From Archangium sp. (GTDB taxonomy: Bacteria > Myxococcota > Myxococcia > Myxococcales > Myxococcaceae): 64,000 bases of DNA. Below are positions 1 to 8,191 of this stretch, piece after piece; position 1 is the first letter of the stretch, and every line of letters starts with the position of its first letter. The stretch spans positions 62,001 through 126,000 of the forward strand of contig JAUXRX010000001.1 in the NCBI GenBank assembly GCA_030681645.1, read 5' to 3'. Position numbers and translations under genes: made by a program. Below the pieces are notes generated by a model. That model ran no database searches, was not told the DNA's origin, and was given only the letters and a program-made list of their open reading frames with translations.

Positions 1-681
1 CACGTCGGTGGTCGTCGGCATCGCGACGGGCCGGGCGAAGGGCCGGTCGATGGTGACGAGGTTGAAGCCGGCCACGAAGCCCGTCTCGTCGGGGCCGAGG
101 TTGCCCGAGCGCCACACCACCAGCGTGTGCACCCCCGGCGTCTCGAGGTCGAAGGGCACGGCCCCCGCCGCGCTGCCATGGAGAAAGTCCGAGGTGCTCC
201 CGTCGGCGCCGATGGTGAGCGCGCCGTCACCATCTGCGTCGCGGAAGAGCACCAGCGCCCCCACGGAGTACTGACCGGCGCCGCCGCCTGGCGACTGGAA
301 GTCGACGCGGGCTTCGGCAGGCGGCTCGGCGGTGACGTCGAGTCGCCAGCGCGCCGCCGGAGGGGAGCCGAGCACGGGGCCGCTCACCGACGCGCGCGGG
401 CTGGCGGGCGCGGTGGGGTCGAGGCCGGGGAACCAGAGCAGCCCGGCGCGCAGGCCCGAAGGCACGGGGACTCCGGGCGCGAGCTCCAGCGGTCCCCCGA
501 GGCGGAGCAGCGCCTCAGGCTGGTGGCCGGCGTCGGGCTCGCCTGCGTCGGGAGGGACCTGCTGGCCTGCATCGGGTGGCTCCTCCGGCACGCCGGGCGG
601 CGGCCGCTGGGGCCCGGGGCAGGCCAGCAACGCGAGGGTGGCGACGGAGAGGAGAGCGGCGGCAGAGAGGCGGCTGGACAT
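1..681 (-). CDS. Putative lipoprotein, 3' end outside window
   Basis: The frame opens at an ATG at 681 and reads 227 codons to base 1 without a stop, so the C-terminus is missing. The first 20 residues are a hydrophobic leader ending in a lipobox (LLAC, Cys21), which predicts export and lipidation. A Pro-rich stretch with two DAG-type linkers follows, as in the other lipoproteins of this window. The visible mature part is a soluble domain with several short strands and no motif that I can assign. Function unknown. Confidence 0.75.
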   Translation of the reverse strand, partial: MSSRLSAAALLSVATLALLACPGPQRPPPGVPEEPPDAGQQVPPDAGEPDAGHQPEALLRLGGPLELAPGVPVPSGLRAGLLWFPGLDPTAPASPRASVSGPVLGSPPAARWRLDVTAEPPAEARVDFQSPGGGAGQYSVGALVLFRDADGDGALTIGADGSTSDFLHGSAAGAVPFDLETPGVHTLVVWRSGNLGPDETGFVAGFNLVTIDRPFARPVAMPTTTDV

Positions 682-825
682 GGCGAGGTTCCCACTGGCG
701 TCGAGGAATTCGGCGCTCTGCAGGAAGGACCGGGCCAGACCCCGTTTCTGGGAACCGGGGTTCTTGCTTGATCTCCAGCGCGTTCCGTCCTTCGAAGGTG
801 CTCTCACTCCACTGAAGGGGACCCC

Positions 826-2259
826 ATGAGCAGCGAGGCGCCGCGGAACTCGTACCTTGATCAGGTGGTCGCGCAGCAGCAACGGCTCGAGGTCGACCTC
901 AAGGCCAAGCGCGCGCCGATGAACCAGATGGCGGCTCCTCCGGCGGCGATGCGGCAGGCGCGCGGGCGCAGCGACACCGGCGAGGTGCAGCTGGCGTCCA
1001 TCGAAGGTGCCATTCGCGCGCAGGGCGCAGGGCCCGCCCCGTCGAACGCGGTGGAGGTGCGGGTCACCGGCATCGGCCCGTGGAAGACGGTGATCGTCCC
1101 GCCCAACGCGTACGTGGTGCACACCCGGCGCGGCCACGCAGACCCGCTGCACCTGGGCCTCGGGGTCAGCTTCCGCTTCAACCCGTACGTCGACACGTAC
1201 CTGGCGGTGCCGGGCGCGATGCAGACGATCGTGATCAACGCGCACTGCATCTGCAAGGAGCTGCAGGGGCTGCTGGTGCAGGGCTACGTGCAGTGGATCA
1301 TCCAGGACTTCGGCACGGCCTACAAGAAGCTCGACTTCGGCGACGCGGAGGACCCGATGCGCCTGGTGAACCTGCAGCTGCGCGAGCAGGCGGAGGCGGC
1401 CATCAAGGACAAGGTCGCCACCATGAGCATCGACGACGTGCTCTCGGACAAGCAGCCCATCATCGCCGAGCTCACCGCGCGCCTGCGCCACGTGGCCGAG
1501 GGCGAGGGCTCGAGCGACAAGGGCCTGGGGCTGCGCATCGTCACCGTGCAGATCAAGGAAGCGGTGGTGAGCAGCGCGCGCCTCTGGGACAACCTGCAGA
1601 AGCCCTTCCGCGCGCAGCGGGCGAAGGTGGCGCGGCTGGCCGAGCTCGAGTCGGAAGAGGTGATCAGCGCGCGCGAGGCGGTGTCGCAGAAGGTCCGCGA
1701 GACCACCCAGATGGAGACCGAGCGCGAGCTGTCGACGGTGCGGGCGCGCAACGAGGCCGAGACGCACGACCGCGAGCAGGCCGAGCGGCTGCGGCGCTCG
1801 CAGCAGGAGCAGACCGACGCGCTCGCCCTCGCCCAGGCGCAGCAGGCCACCGCGCTCAAGAAGGTGGCGCTGGAGATGGCGCGGGTGGCGGCGGAGGCCG
1901 AGGCGGCCACGCTCAAGCTCACCACCAAGCACGCGCTGGAGCGGCTGCAGGCCGACGCCCAGAGCGCGCTCGAGCTGCTGCGCGCGGACACCGAGAGCAG
2001 GAAGGCCGCGCTCGAGGTGGCCACGCTGGGCGCGCGGGAAGAGGTGCAGAACCGCATCTCTCCCTCGAACCTGCAGGCGCGGATCATCGAGTCGCTGCCG
2101 CAGGTGATGGAGAAGATGCCCAAGCCCGACGAGCTGCGCTCGGTCACCATCGGCGGAGGCGGCACCGACGGCCAGTCGCTCGCCGGCGTGGTGGCGCAGG
2201 TGGTGTCGGTGGTCAACGCGCTGCAGGGCGTGGGCAGGAACGGCGCGCCGAAGCCGTGA
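826..2259 (+). CDS. SPFH/Band-7 domain protein with coiled coil
   Basis: 477 residues. Residues about 65-270 read as an SPFH/Band-7 domain: a strand-rich start (VIVPPNAYVV), then YVQWIIQDF, and later a region similar to flotillin/stomatin cores. Residues about 270-420 are a long Glu/Arg/Ala-rich coiled coil of the kind that drives oligomerisation in this superfamily. There is no clear N-terminal membrane anchor, so membrane association would be peripheral or through a partner. A purine-rich ribosome-binding site (AAGGGGA) precedes the ATG. The 3' end overlaps the convergent membrane-protein gene by 47 bases. The exact role is unknown; SPFH proteins usually scaffold membrane microdomains or proteases. 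Confidence 0.85.
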   Translation: MSSEAPRNSYLDQVVAQQQRLEVDLKAKRAPMNQMAAPPAAMRQARGRSDTGEVQLASIEGAIRAQGAGPAPSNAVEVRVTGIGPWKTVIVPPNAYVVHTRRGHADPLHLGLGVSFRFNPYVDTYLAVPGAMQTIVINAHCICKELQGLLVQGYVQWIIQDFGTAYKKLDFGDAEDPMRLVNLQLREQAEAAIKDKVATMSIDDVLSDKQPIIAELTARLRHVAEGEGSSDKGLGLRIVTVQIKEAVVSSARLWDNLQKPFRAQRAKVARLAELESEEVISAREAVSQKVRETTQMETERELSTVRARNEAETHDREQAERLRRSQQEQTDALALAQAQQATALKKVALEMARVAAEAEAATLKLTTKHALERLQADAQSALELLRADTESRKAALEVATLGAREEVQNRISPSNLQARIIESLPQVMEKMPKPDELRSVTIGGGGTDGQSLAGVVAQVVSVVNALQGVGRNGAPKP

Positions 2260-2797
2260 TGGTCTCCACGCGCAGCGGGAGCCGTTCTCCCTCTCCCTGC
2301 GCAGCGGGGAGAGGGCCGGGGTGAGGGGCGGTCCCTCGACTGCGCCCTGCGTAGAGCGCCAGCCCGACGGCGACGAGGGCGACCACGTCCGTGGGGTCTT
2401 GCGTGAGAGACACCTTGCTCAGCGCAGGGAGCGCGGTGCCGCCCAGGGACGCGGCCAGCGCATCGAGCGGCCAGCGGGCGACACCGAGGACGACGCGGTA
2501 CGCCTCTCCCGCCGGGCCCCACAGCTTCACGGCGGCGAAGGTGACGGCGGTGCCGAGCGCTGCGACCTGCAGCACGCGAGCAGACGGACGCCAGGGCTGG
2601 CGCAACAGCACGTGGCCCAGCTCCCAGGCCGCCTGCAGGAGCAGCGGGAAGAAGACGAGCCCGGCGAAGTCGGACAGCTTTCCGGTGACGAGCCCGGGGT
2701 GATGCGCCTTGGCCCAGTGGTCGTTGATCACCAGCACGCCCACCGACGCGAGCACGGCGGGGTGAAGCAACCCCTCTGCGGCGACCGGGCGGCTCAT
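2213..2797 (-). CDS. Small integral membrane protein of unknown function
   Basis: 194 residues with about three or four hydrophobic segments (for example FAGLVFFPLLLQAAWELGHV and VLQVAALGTAVTFAAVKLW), so an inner-membrane protein is predicted. Its ATG overlaps the stop of the upstream secreted-protein gene by 4 bases (ATGA), which suggests translational coupling. The natural end is probably near residue 155. The last 40 or so residues (PHPGPLPAAQGEGERL...) are a read-through of a family-B repeat and run antisense into the end of the SPFH gene. No family recognised. Confidence 0.7.
   Translation of the reverse strand: MSRPVAAEGLLHPAVLASVGVLVINDHWAKAHHPGLVTGKLSDFAGLVFFPLLLQAAWELGHVLLRQPWRPSARVLQVAALGTAVTFAAVKLWGPAGEAYRVVLGVARWPLDALAASLGGTALPALSKVSLTQDPTDVVALVAVGLALYAGRSRGTAPHPGPLPAAQGEGERLPLRVETITASARRSCPRPAAR
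2288..2329. repeat. Dispersed palindromic repeat, family B
   Basis: The arms CCCTCTCCCTGC and GCGGGGAGAGGG form a hairpin followed by CCGGGGTGAGGGG. This is one of nine family-B copies in the window. It lies just past the SPFH stop codon and is read in frame as the C-terminal tail of the convergent membrane protein. Confidence 0.85.
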
Positions 2798-3360
2798 CGC
2801 TCGATCAACGTGAAGGACGCGCCAGGCGGGTTGGGGTTGAGCGCACCCCCAGTCACCGCGCCGTTGAACACCCAGGAAGCGCTCACGCTGCGCTCGTCAC
2901 CGGGGGCGAGCGAGAGGTCGAGGTCCACGGCCTCGGTGCAGGCGGTCCCCACCGGGCAGCCCACGAAGAGCGCCATGGAGGTGGGACTGGAGCTCGTGCC
3001 CGCATCGCCGATGCGCACGAAGAAGAGCTCATCGCCCGCGTCGGGGGGAGGCCGCCCTGCGTCGGAGACTCCGCCATCGACCTGGACGTACCCGGGCATC
3101 ACGAAGCCGTCCCAGCTGACCCGCAGCGTGGCGGTGAGCGGAGCGCCGCCGTCTGGCCCCGGGGCGTTGGCCTCTGCGCTCAGCGTGGCGAGGTAGCGCT
3201 TCGTCACCCGGGGCTGGGCGGCGTTGAGCACCGCGTCTCCGGTCTGCTCGAGCTCGAGCCCCACGGGCGGGCTGACCACCGGCGAGGTGGCGATGCTGGC
3301 CACCGCCGTCAGCAGGAAGGTGAGGGCGGCGAGGGCGCTGCGGAGGGTGCGAGGAATCAT
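2794..3360 (-). CDS. Secreted hypothetical protein
   Basis: 188 residues starting with a Sec-type signal (MIPRTLRSALAALTFLLTAV, cleavage probably after ASIA or ATS). The mature part is a compact strand-rich domain with a central Gly/Asp-rich linker (DGGVSDAGRPPPDAGDE) and a closing segment ending SFTLIER. It forms a two-gene operon with the membrane protein downstream (4-base overlap). No family recognised; the signal peptide and linker point to a periplasmic or cell-surface location. Confidence 0.7.
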   Translation of the reverse strand: MIPRTLRSALAALTFLLTAVASIATSPVVSPPVGLELEQTGDAVLNAAQPRVTKRYLATLSAEANAPGPDGGAPLTATLRVSWDGFVMPGYVQVDGGVSDAGRPPPDAGDELFFVRIGDAGTSSSPTSMALFVGCPVGTACTEAVDLDLSLAPGDERSVSASWVFNGAVTGGALNPNPPGASFTLIER

Positions 3361-3505
3361 GGGGCTGGGCGCACAGCAAGGCGTGGGCCGGGCGCAGCCC
3401 TGCGAGAACCACAGGTTGTGCGTACGGATCGGCGGCGGTCACGACATCTGCGTCACAGGGCCAGGTCCGTCCGTCCCGGCCGCGGCGCAGCGGGCTGACC
3501 TGGGC

Positions 3506-4129
3506 TCAGCGCTTCAACACCACGTGCACGACCAGCTCGACCTCGTCCTTATTCCTGATCAGCCCAAGCGCCGCGCTGTACGGCTTCACCCCGAAGTCGC
3601 TGGTCTTGAAGCGCACGCTGGCATCGCCTTCGACCTGCTGGTCGCCGGCCTTCACCTTGATGGGGAAGAGCAGCTCCTTCGTCACGCCGTGGAGTGTCAG
3701 CTTTCCCAGACACTGCAGAGCGCCGCTCTCTTCCCGGTACACCTTCGAGACGATGAAGCCGATGGTGGGGAACTTCGCGGCGTCGAGCTGCGCGTCGGAC
3801 AGCAGGGTCTCGAGGATCTTCTTGCGATCGTTCTCCGGCACCGGCGTGTTGGGCAGGTGGTACTTCCGCCGCGCCTCGGGCTCGTCCGGCACCAGCGAGG
3901 CCGCCTCGACGGTGAGCTCGAGGGCCAGTGACTCGGGCTTGCCCGCGTCGTCGAGCGAGGCCTTGCCCGAGACCTTCCCTGCGCGAACCACGTGGTCATG
4001 CGCGAGCGGCGCGCCCGCGCCCGCCTTCCACACCTTCACCACCAGCTCGGTCGCGGGGAGATCGAGTGTCCACGGCTGCGCGACGGCGACGGTGGAGACC
4101 AGGGCAACGGCGAACGGCAGGCGAAGCAT
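3506..4129 (-). CDS. YceI-like periplasmic protein
   Basis: 207 residues with a signal peptide (MLRLPFAVALVSTVAVAQ). The mature part follows the YceI lipocalin-like pattern: an early HDHV motif, alternating strands with conserved FPTIGF, a KLTLHGVTKEL segment, and a C-terminal SDFGVKPYSAALGLIRNKDE block near the end, which is characteristic. YceI proteins bind isoprenoid or other amphiphilic ligands in the periplasm. Length matches the family (about 190-210). It is monocistronic and divergent from the VWA gene across about 150 bases, which should hold both promoters. Confidence 0.85.
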   Translation of the reverse strand: MLRLPFAVALVSTVAVAQPWTLDLPATELVVKVWKAGAGAPLAHDHVVRAGKVSGKASLDDAGKPESLALELTVEAASLVPDEPEARRKYHLPNTPVPENDRKKILETLLSDAQLDAAKFPTIGFIVSKVYREESGALQCLGKLTLHGVTKELLFPIKVKAGDQQVEGDASVRFKTSDFGVKPYSAALGLIRNKDEVELVVHVVLKR

Positions 4130-4277
4130 GGGCCTCTATAAACGGGGGGGCCGGGCTGTGCCGCGATTCCCGACATGTGGCCCTACCCGGGAATAGGCGT
4201 GGCCATGACTGACATGAGAGAGTCCCCTCTGGCCGTGGCGGAAAAATGAAGTGGGCGCGGCTGATCAGGAGAACAAG

Positions 4278-5900
4278 ATGAAGACTCGCACTTCGCAGTG
4301 GCTGTTCATGCTGGTGGCTGGCGCCACGCTCACCTTCAACGCCTGCAGCTGTCCCGGCGCGGTGGGCGCGGACTGCCAGTCGGGCGCGGACTGCTCGCCC
4401 ACCCTCACCTGCCTGGACACGAAGACGTGCGCGACGAAGTGCGCCACCGACGCCAACTGCGCCGCGACGGAGAAGTGTTCTGCCTCGCACGGCTGCGTGC
4501 CGAAGACGGGCTGCGGCGCCGACGGCGACTGCAACAGCGGCCAGGCCTGCACCAGCGAAGGCGAGTGCGCGCAGAGCTGCCAGGGCATGGGGAGCTGCGG
4601 GAGCACGGCGGTCTGCCTGCAGAGCGGTACCTGCACCAGCAAGTGCACCGGCGCGGCCGACTGTCCGGGCGGGAAGTGCTCGACGGTGGGCGGCTGCGTG
4701 CCGATGGGTGGCTGCGGCGCGAAGGAAGACTGCGCGGCCAACCAGCTGTGTGACTCGCTGGGCCGCTGCGCGAGTGACTGCCGCACCGCGGGCGGCTGCA
4801 ACCCGGGGTCGACCTGCGGCACCGACGGCCAGTGCCTGCCCGACAACCCGGACGGCGGCGCGACCACGTGTGGTGGCGAGCTGTTCCAGGCGGCGAAGGT
4901 GAACTCGAACATGTACATCGCGTTCGACAAGTCGGGCTCGATGAACGACCCCATCGCGGCCGGTGGCATGTCGAAGTGGGTGATCGCCACCACGGCCATC
5001 AAGCAGGTGACGGCGCAGTACGAGTCGCAGATCCAGTTCGGGCTGGGGCTCTTCCCCGCGGGCGGCGGCACCAGCCAGCGCTGCCTCGCGGCCCCCACCT
5101 CGGTGACGGTCGGTGACCTGCGGGCGATGCCCATCGCCACGGCGCTCGACGGCGCGGCGCCCGGCGGCAACACGCCCATCGGCGCGGTGCTCCAGTCGGC
5201 GGGCAACGTGCCTGAGCTGGTCGACGCAACGCGCGCGAACTACGTGATGCTGGTGACGGACGGCACCGAGACCTGCAACGGCAACGGCGTGCAGGCGGCG
5301 ACGGACAACCTGGCGATGAAGGGCATCAAGACCTTCGTGATCGGCTTCGGCGGCGGGGTCGACGCGACCAACCTGACGGACATCGCCGTGGCGGGCGGAA
5401 CGCCGCGGGCGGGCATGCCGAAGTACTACCAGGCTGACGACGCGGCGGGCCTGCTGGCGGCCTTCAACCTCATCGCGCAGGGGGCGCTGGGCTGTGAGTA
5501 CCGGCTCGCGGCAGCGCCGCCTGATCCATCGAAGGTGTTCGTCTACGTCAACGGCGTGCTGCAGAACCGCGACGTGACGCACGCCAACGGGTGGGACTAC
5601 TCGCCGGCGACGCTGCGCATCACGTTCTACGGTGGCCTGTGCAGCCTGGTGGCGACCGACGCGACGGCGCGCGTGAGCATCGTGTACGGCTGCCGCGACG
5701 ACACCCTGACCGAGGTCGATCGCCGTGACGGTGGCGCGCGGCTGCCCAACGGCTCGGCCTGCACCATCAACGCCGACTGCGCCAACAACCTCTGCTCTGC
5801 GGGGCTGTGTGGCCTGCCGGTGGGCGGGAACTGCACCACGGGCAACGACTGCGCCTCGTCGATCTGCACCGGCGGGAAGTGTCAGCCCGGCATCAACTGA
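4278..5900 (+). CDS. Cys-rich VWA-domain surface protein
   Basis: 540 residues. I use the ATG at 4278 because AGGAGAAC sits just upstream; an in-frame GTG at 4251 is less likely. The leader ends in LTFNAC, a plausible though imperfect lipobox. Residues about 25-190 carry repeated Cys motifs (CxxGADC, CxxxxxC spacing) like EGF-ish stalk repeats. A von Willebrand A domain follows, with MIDAS DKSGS at residues 217-221 and a later VTDGTE. Another Cys-rich segment closes the protein. The layout suggests an exported metal-ion-dependent adhesion or surface protein. A second, unrelated VWA lipoprotein lies at 61852. Confidence 0.85.
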   Translation: MKTRTSQWLFMLVAGATLTFNACSCPGAVGADCQSGADCSPTLTCLDTKTCATKCATDANCAATEKCSASHGCVPKTGCGADGDCNSGQACTSEGECAQSCQGMGSCGSTAVCLQSGTCTSKCTGAADCPGGKCSTVGGCVPMGGCGAKEDCAANQLCDSLGRCASDCRTAGGCNPGSTCGTDGQCLPDNPDGGATTCGGELFQAAKVNSNMYIAFDKSGSMNDPIAAGGMSKWVIATTAIKQVTAQYESQIQFGLGLFPAGGGTSQRCLAAPTSVTVGDLRAMPIATALDGAAPGGNTPIGAVLQSAGNVPELVDATRANYVMLVTDGTETCNGNGVQAATDNLAMKGIKTFVIGFGGGVDATNLTDIAVAGGTPRAGMPKYYQADDAAGLLAAFNLIAQGALGCEYRLAAAPPDPSKVFVYVNGVLQNRDVTHANGWDYSPATLRITFYGGLCSLVATDATARVSIVYGCRDDTLTEVDRRDGGARLPNGSACTINADCANNLCSAGLCGLPVGGNCTTGNDCASSICTGGKCQPGIN

Positions 5901-5909
5901 CGCTGTGCT

Positions 5910-5959
5910 CCCTCTCCCCGCGAGCGGCCGCGAGCGGGGAGAGGGTTGGGGTGAGGGGC
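5910..5959. repeat. Dispersed palindromic repeat, family B
   Basis: CCCTCTCCCCGCGAG, then CTCGCGGGG-type symmetry and GAGAGGGTTGGGGTGAGGGG. It sits in the 100-base gap between the VWA gene and the collagen-like gene and could act as a transcript hairpin between them. No T-run follows, so a classic terminator is not evident. Confidence 0.85.
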
Positions 5960-6003
5960 GAGACATTGCACCTCGCGCGCCGCTCGGGGTTCATGCATCC
6001 ACC

Positions 6004-7569
6004 ATGCGACGCCTCGCCTTGCCCCTCGTCCTCGCGCTGAGCGCCTGTCCCTCTCCCGTCGGAAGCGAAGGACCCATCGGGCCTCAAGGTCCGAAGGGAG
6101 ACCCCGGCGCGACGGGCCCTGCAGGTCCGCAGGGAACGACCGGGCCCACGGGCCCGATGGGCACCCCGGGCGTGGACGGCATGCAGGGCCCCGCAGGACC
6201 GCAGGGCCTTCAAGGTCCCGCCGGCTCCGTGCTCGTGCTCGACGGCGGCGTGGTGGTGGGGCCGGCGGGGAGCTCAGTCCTGGTGACGCCCGTGACGCCG
6301 GGTGGAATGCCCTGCTCCAACGGCGGCGTGCGCGTCACACAGCTCTCGGACGGAGGCATCACGCACCTGTGCAACGGCGCCGACGGGGTCACGCCGCGGC
6401 TCACCACCACCACCCTGCCGCTGCTGAGCCCCCAGTGCGCCACCGGTGGCCTGCTGATCAACCTCCCCGACGGCGGCGCGACCGCGGTGTGCAACGGAGC
6501 CACGGGCCCCGCAGGGGCGATCGGCCCGCAGGGCCCCATCGGTCTCACCGGGCCCACCGGCGCAGTGGGAGCGACCGGACCCGCCGGCATGACGGGCCCC
6601 GCCGGAGCGACCGGCCCCCAGGGCCCCATCGGCCTCACTGGCCCCGCGGGCGCGACGGGATCGACCGGCCCTGCAGGCATGACCGGAGCGACGGGCGCGA
6701 CGGGACCTGCGGGCATGACGGGTCCCGCTGGAGCAACGGGCGCCGCCGGACCCCAGGGCATCCCGGGACCGCTCGGCCCCGTCGGACCGATGGGCCCCGC
6801 GGGCGCGGTGCTCTACCTCGACGGCGGCGTGGTGCTCACCCAGCCCACCGATGTCCGCCCCGTGTTGATGGGCTACACCGCGTTCGTCTCGAACGGCGCC
6901 ATCGGCAGCCGCACCATCGCCAACGCGCGCTGCCACACCGAGTACCCGGGCACTCACCTGTGCAACCAGACCGAGTTCCGCACCGCGCGCTCGCTGCTGC
7001 CGGTGCCCGGCGGCGTGGGGGCGTGGCTCGACTATGCGTACAGCGCCACCGCGAACGACCCCGACTTCAGCGTGCCGTGCAACAACTTCACCTTCGCCAC
7101 GGGGGGCTCGTATGGGTCCGCCATCGCGCTCCCCACCGGCACGACGGTGAACAACACCAGCGCGACGCCCAACTGTGGCTCGACGCTCCCGCTGGCCTGC
7201 TGCACCTCGCCCTCGTACGCGCGGCTGCGCGGCTACACCGTCTTCACCTCGAACGGGGCGATCGGCAGCCGCACCATCGCCAACGCGCGCTGCAACACCG
7301 AGTACCCGGGCGCGCACCTGTGCAACCAGACCGAGTTCCGCCTCGCGCGCTCGCTCTTGCCGGTCCCCGGCGGCGTGGGCGCGTGGCTCGACTACGCGTA
7401 CTCGGCGACCACCACGGATCCCGACTTCAGCGTGCCCTGCAACAACTTCACGTTCGCCACCGGTGGATCCTATGGGGCTGCCATCGCGCTCCCCACGGGG
7501 ACGACGGTGAACAACACCAGCGCGACGCCGAACTGCGGCTCGACGCTGCCCCTGGCGTGCTGCGACTGA
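6004..7569 (+). CDS. Collagen-like lipoprotein with duplicated C-terminal domain
   Basis: 521 residues from the ATG at 6004. The leader ends in a lipobox, LSAC (Cys15). Two Gly-X-Y collagen-like tracts follow, at about residues 22-75 and 165-267. They are separated by a strand-rich module with a repeated VLDGGVV motif, and the same motif recurs after the second tract. The C-terminal half is two copies of a 120-residue Cys-containing domain (GYT.F.SNGAIGSRTIANAR...) repeated head to tail with few differences. This suggests a trimeric surface fibre carrying tandem globular heads. Homologous domains are common in myxobacterial collagen-like proteins; the ligand is unknown. Confidence 0.88.
   Translation: MRRLALPLVLALSACPSPVGSEGPIGPQGPKGDPGATGPAGPQGTTGPTGPMGTPGVDGMQGPAGPQGLQGPAGSVLVLDGGVVVGPAGSSVLVTPVTPGGMPCSNGGVRVTQLSDGGITHLCNGADGVTPRLTTTTLPLLSPQCATGGLLINLPDGGATAVCNGATGPAGAIGPQGPIGLTGPTGAVGATGPAGMTGPAGATGPQGPIGLTGPAGATGSTGPAGMTGATGATGPAGMTGPAGATGAAGPQGIPGPLGPVGPMGPAGAVLYLDGGVVLTQPTDVRPVLMGYTAFVSNGAIGSRTIANARCHTEYPGTHLCNQTEFRTARSLLPVPGGVGAWLDYAYSATANDPDFSVPCNNFTFATGGSYGSAIALPTGTTVNNTSATPNCGSTLPLACCTSPSYARLRGYTVFTSNGAIGSRTIANARCNTEYPGAHLCNQTEFRLARSLLPVPGGVGAWLDYAYSATTTDPDFSVPCNNFTFATGGSYGAAIALPTGTTVNNTSATPNCGSTLPLACCD
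6871..7566 (+). repeat. Tandem intragenic duplication (360-base unit)
   Basis: Unit 1 begins at 6871 and unit 2 at 7231, an exact 360-base period. The DNA is near-identical over most of the unit, for example the NGAIGSRTIANARC and LPVPGGVGAWLDYAYSA codings. Differences are scattered substitutions. This looks like a recent in-frame duplication of one 120-residue domain; unit 2 stops at the gene end. Confidence 0.9.
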
Positions 7570-7618
7570 CGAGCACCAGGTCACGGCTTCCGCTGGGCCT
7601 CCGTGGTATTGGGTTTCG

Positions 7619-8182
7619 ATGGCCGCCGCGGGCGCTCCAGCCGAAGAGGTCATCTTCTCCGACGCGGTAGAGGGGCTCTTCCTCAAGGGCCTCGGTGAGC
7701 GCGTCACCCCGGAGCTGCGAGAGGAGCTCAAGGCGGTGGGGCTCGATCTGACGCGCCCGCTGCTCCCCGCGTATCCACGCACGGTGTGGAACGCCGCCAT
7801 TCCGCTCGCCGCCGCCCACGCCTGGCCGCAGCTCGACATCGCGGAAGCGCACGTGCTGCTGGGGCGCACCATCATCGACGGCTTCAAGTTGACGCTGCTG
7901 GGCAAGGCGCTCGCCGGCATGGCGAAGGTGCTGGGCCCGATGCGCACGCTGGGGCGCATGCGCTCGAACCTGCGCACCGGAGGCAACTACAACGAGGTCA
8001 CGCTCACACCCGAAGGGCCCACGCTGGTGCGCTTCTGGATCAACGAGCCCTATCTGCACCCCGGCTACGTGAAGGGGCTGTTGCAGGGGTCCCTCGAGAT
8101 CAGCGGCGCGCGCAACAGCACGGTCGACGTGGTCTCGGTGGACGACCGGGGGACGCTCTACCGGGTGGCCTGGGACGCGTGA
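7619..8182 (+). CDS. TIGR02265/DUF2378 family protein
   Basis: 187 residues. The sequence matches the pattern of the myxobacterial paralogous family TIGR02265 (DUF2378): an opening VIFSDAVEGLF, then GLDLTRPLLPAYPRTVW, a mid-region LLGRTIIDGFKLTLLGKAL, MRTLGRMRSNLRTGGNYNEV, and a C-terminal strand block ending in an Arg/Trp-rich tail. Members are soluble and about 190-200 residues, so length fits. The biochemical role is unknown. Such proteins are expanded in Cystobacterineae, which supports the lineage assignment. Confidence 0.88.
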   Translation: MAAAGAPAEEVIFSDAVEGLFLKGLGERVTPELREELKAVGLDLTRPLLPAYPRTVWNAAIPLAAAHAWPQLDIAEAHVLLGRTIIDGFKLTLLGKALAGMAKVLGPMRTLGRMRSNLRTGGNYNEVTLTPEGPTLVRFWINEPYLHPGYVKGLLQGSLEISGARNSTVDVVSVDDRGTLYRVAWDA

Positions 8183-8191
8183 AGGCGGACG

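Noticed and set aside
3996..5966. 656-codon minus-strand frame opposite the VWA gene
   Set aside because: Antisense shadow of the Cys-rich gene; composition is His/Arg/Ala repeats and it overlaps three real features.
6060..6805. Short regularly spaced repeats, CRISPR-like at first sight
   Set aside because: They are Gly-X-Y codons of the collagen-like gene; there are no unique spacers of even length and no cas genes nearby.
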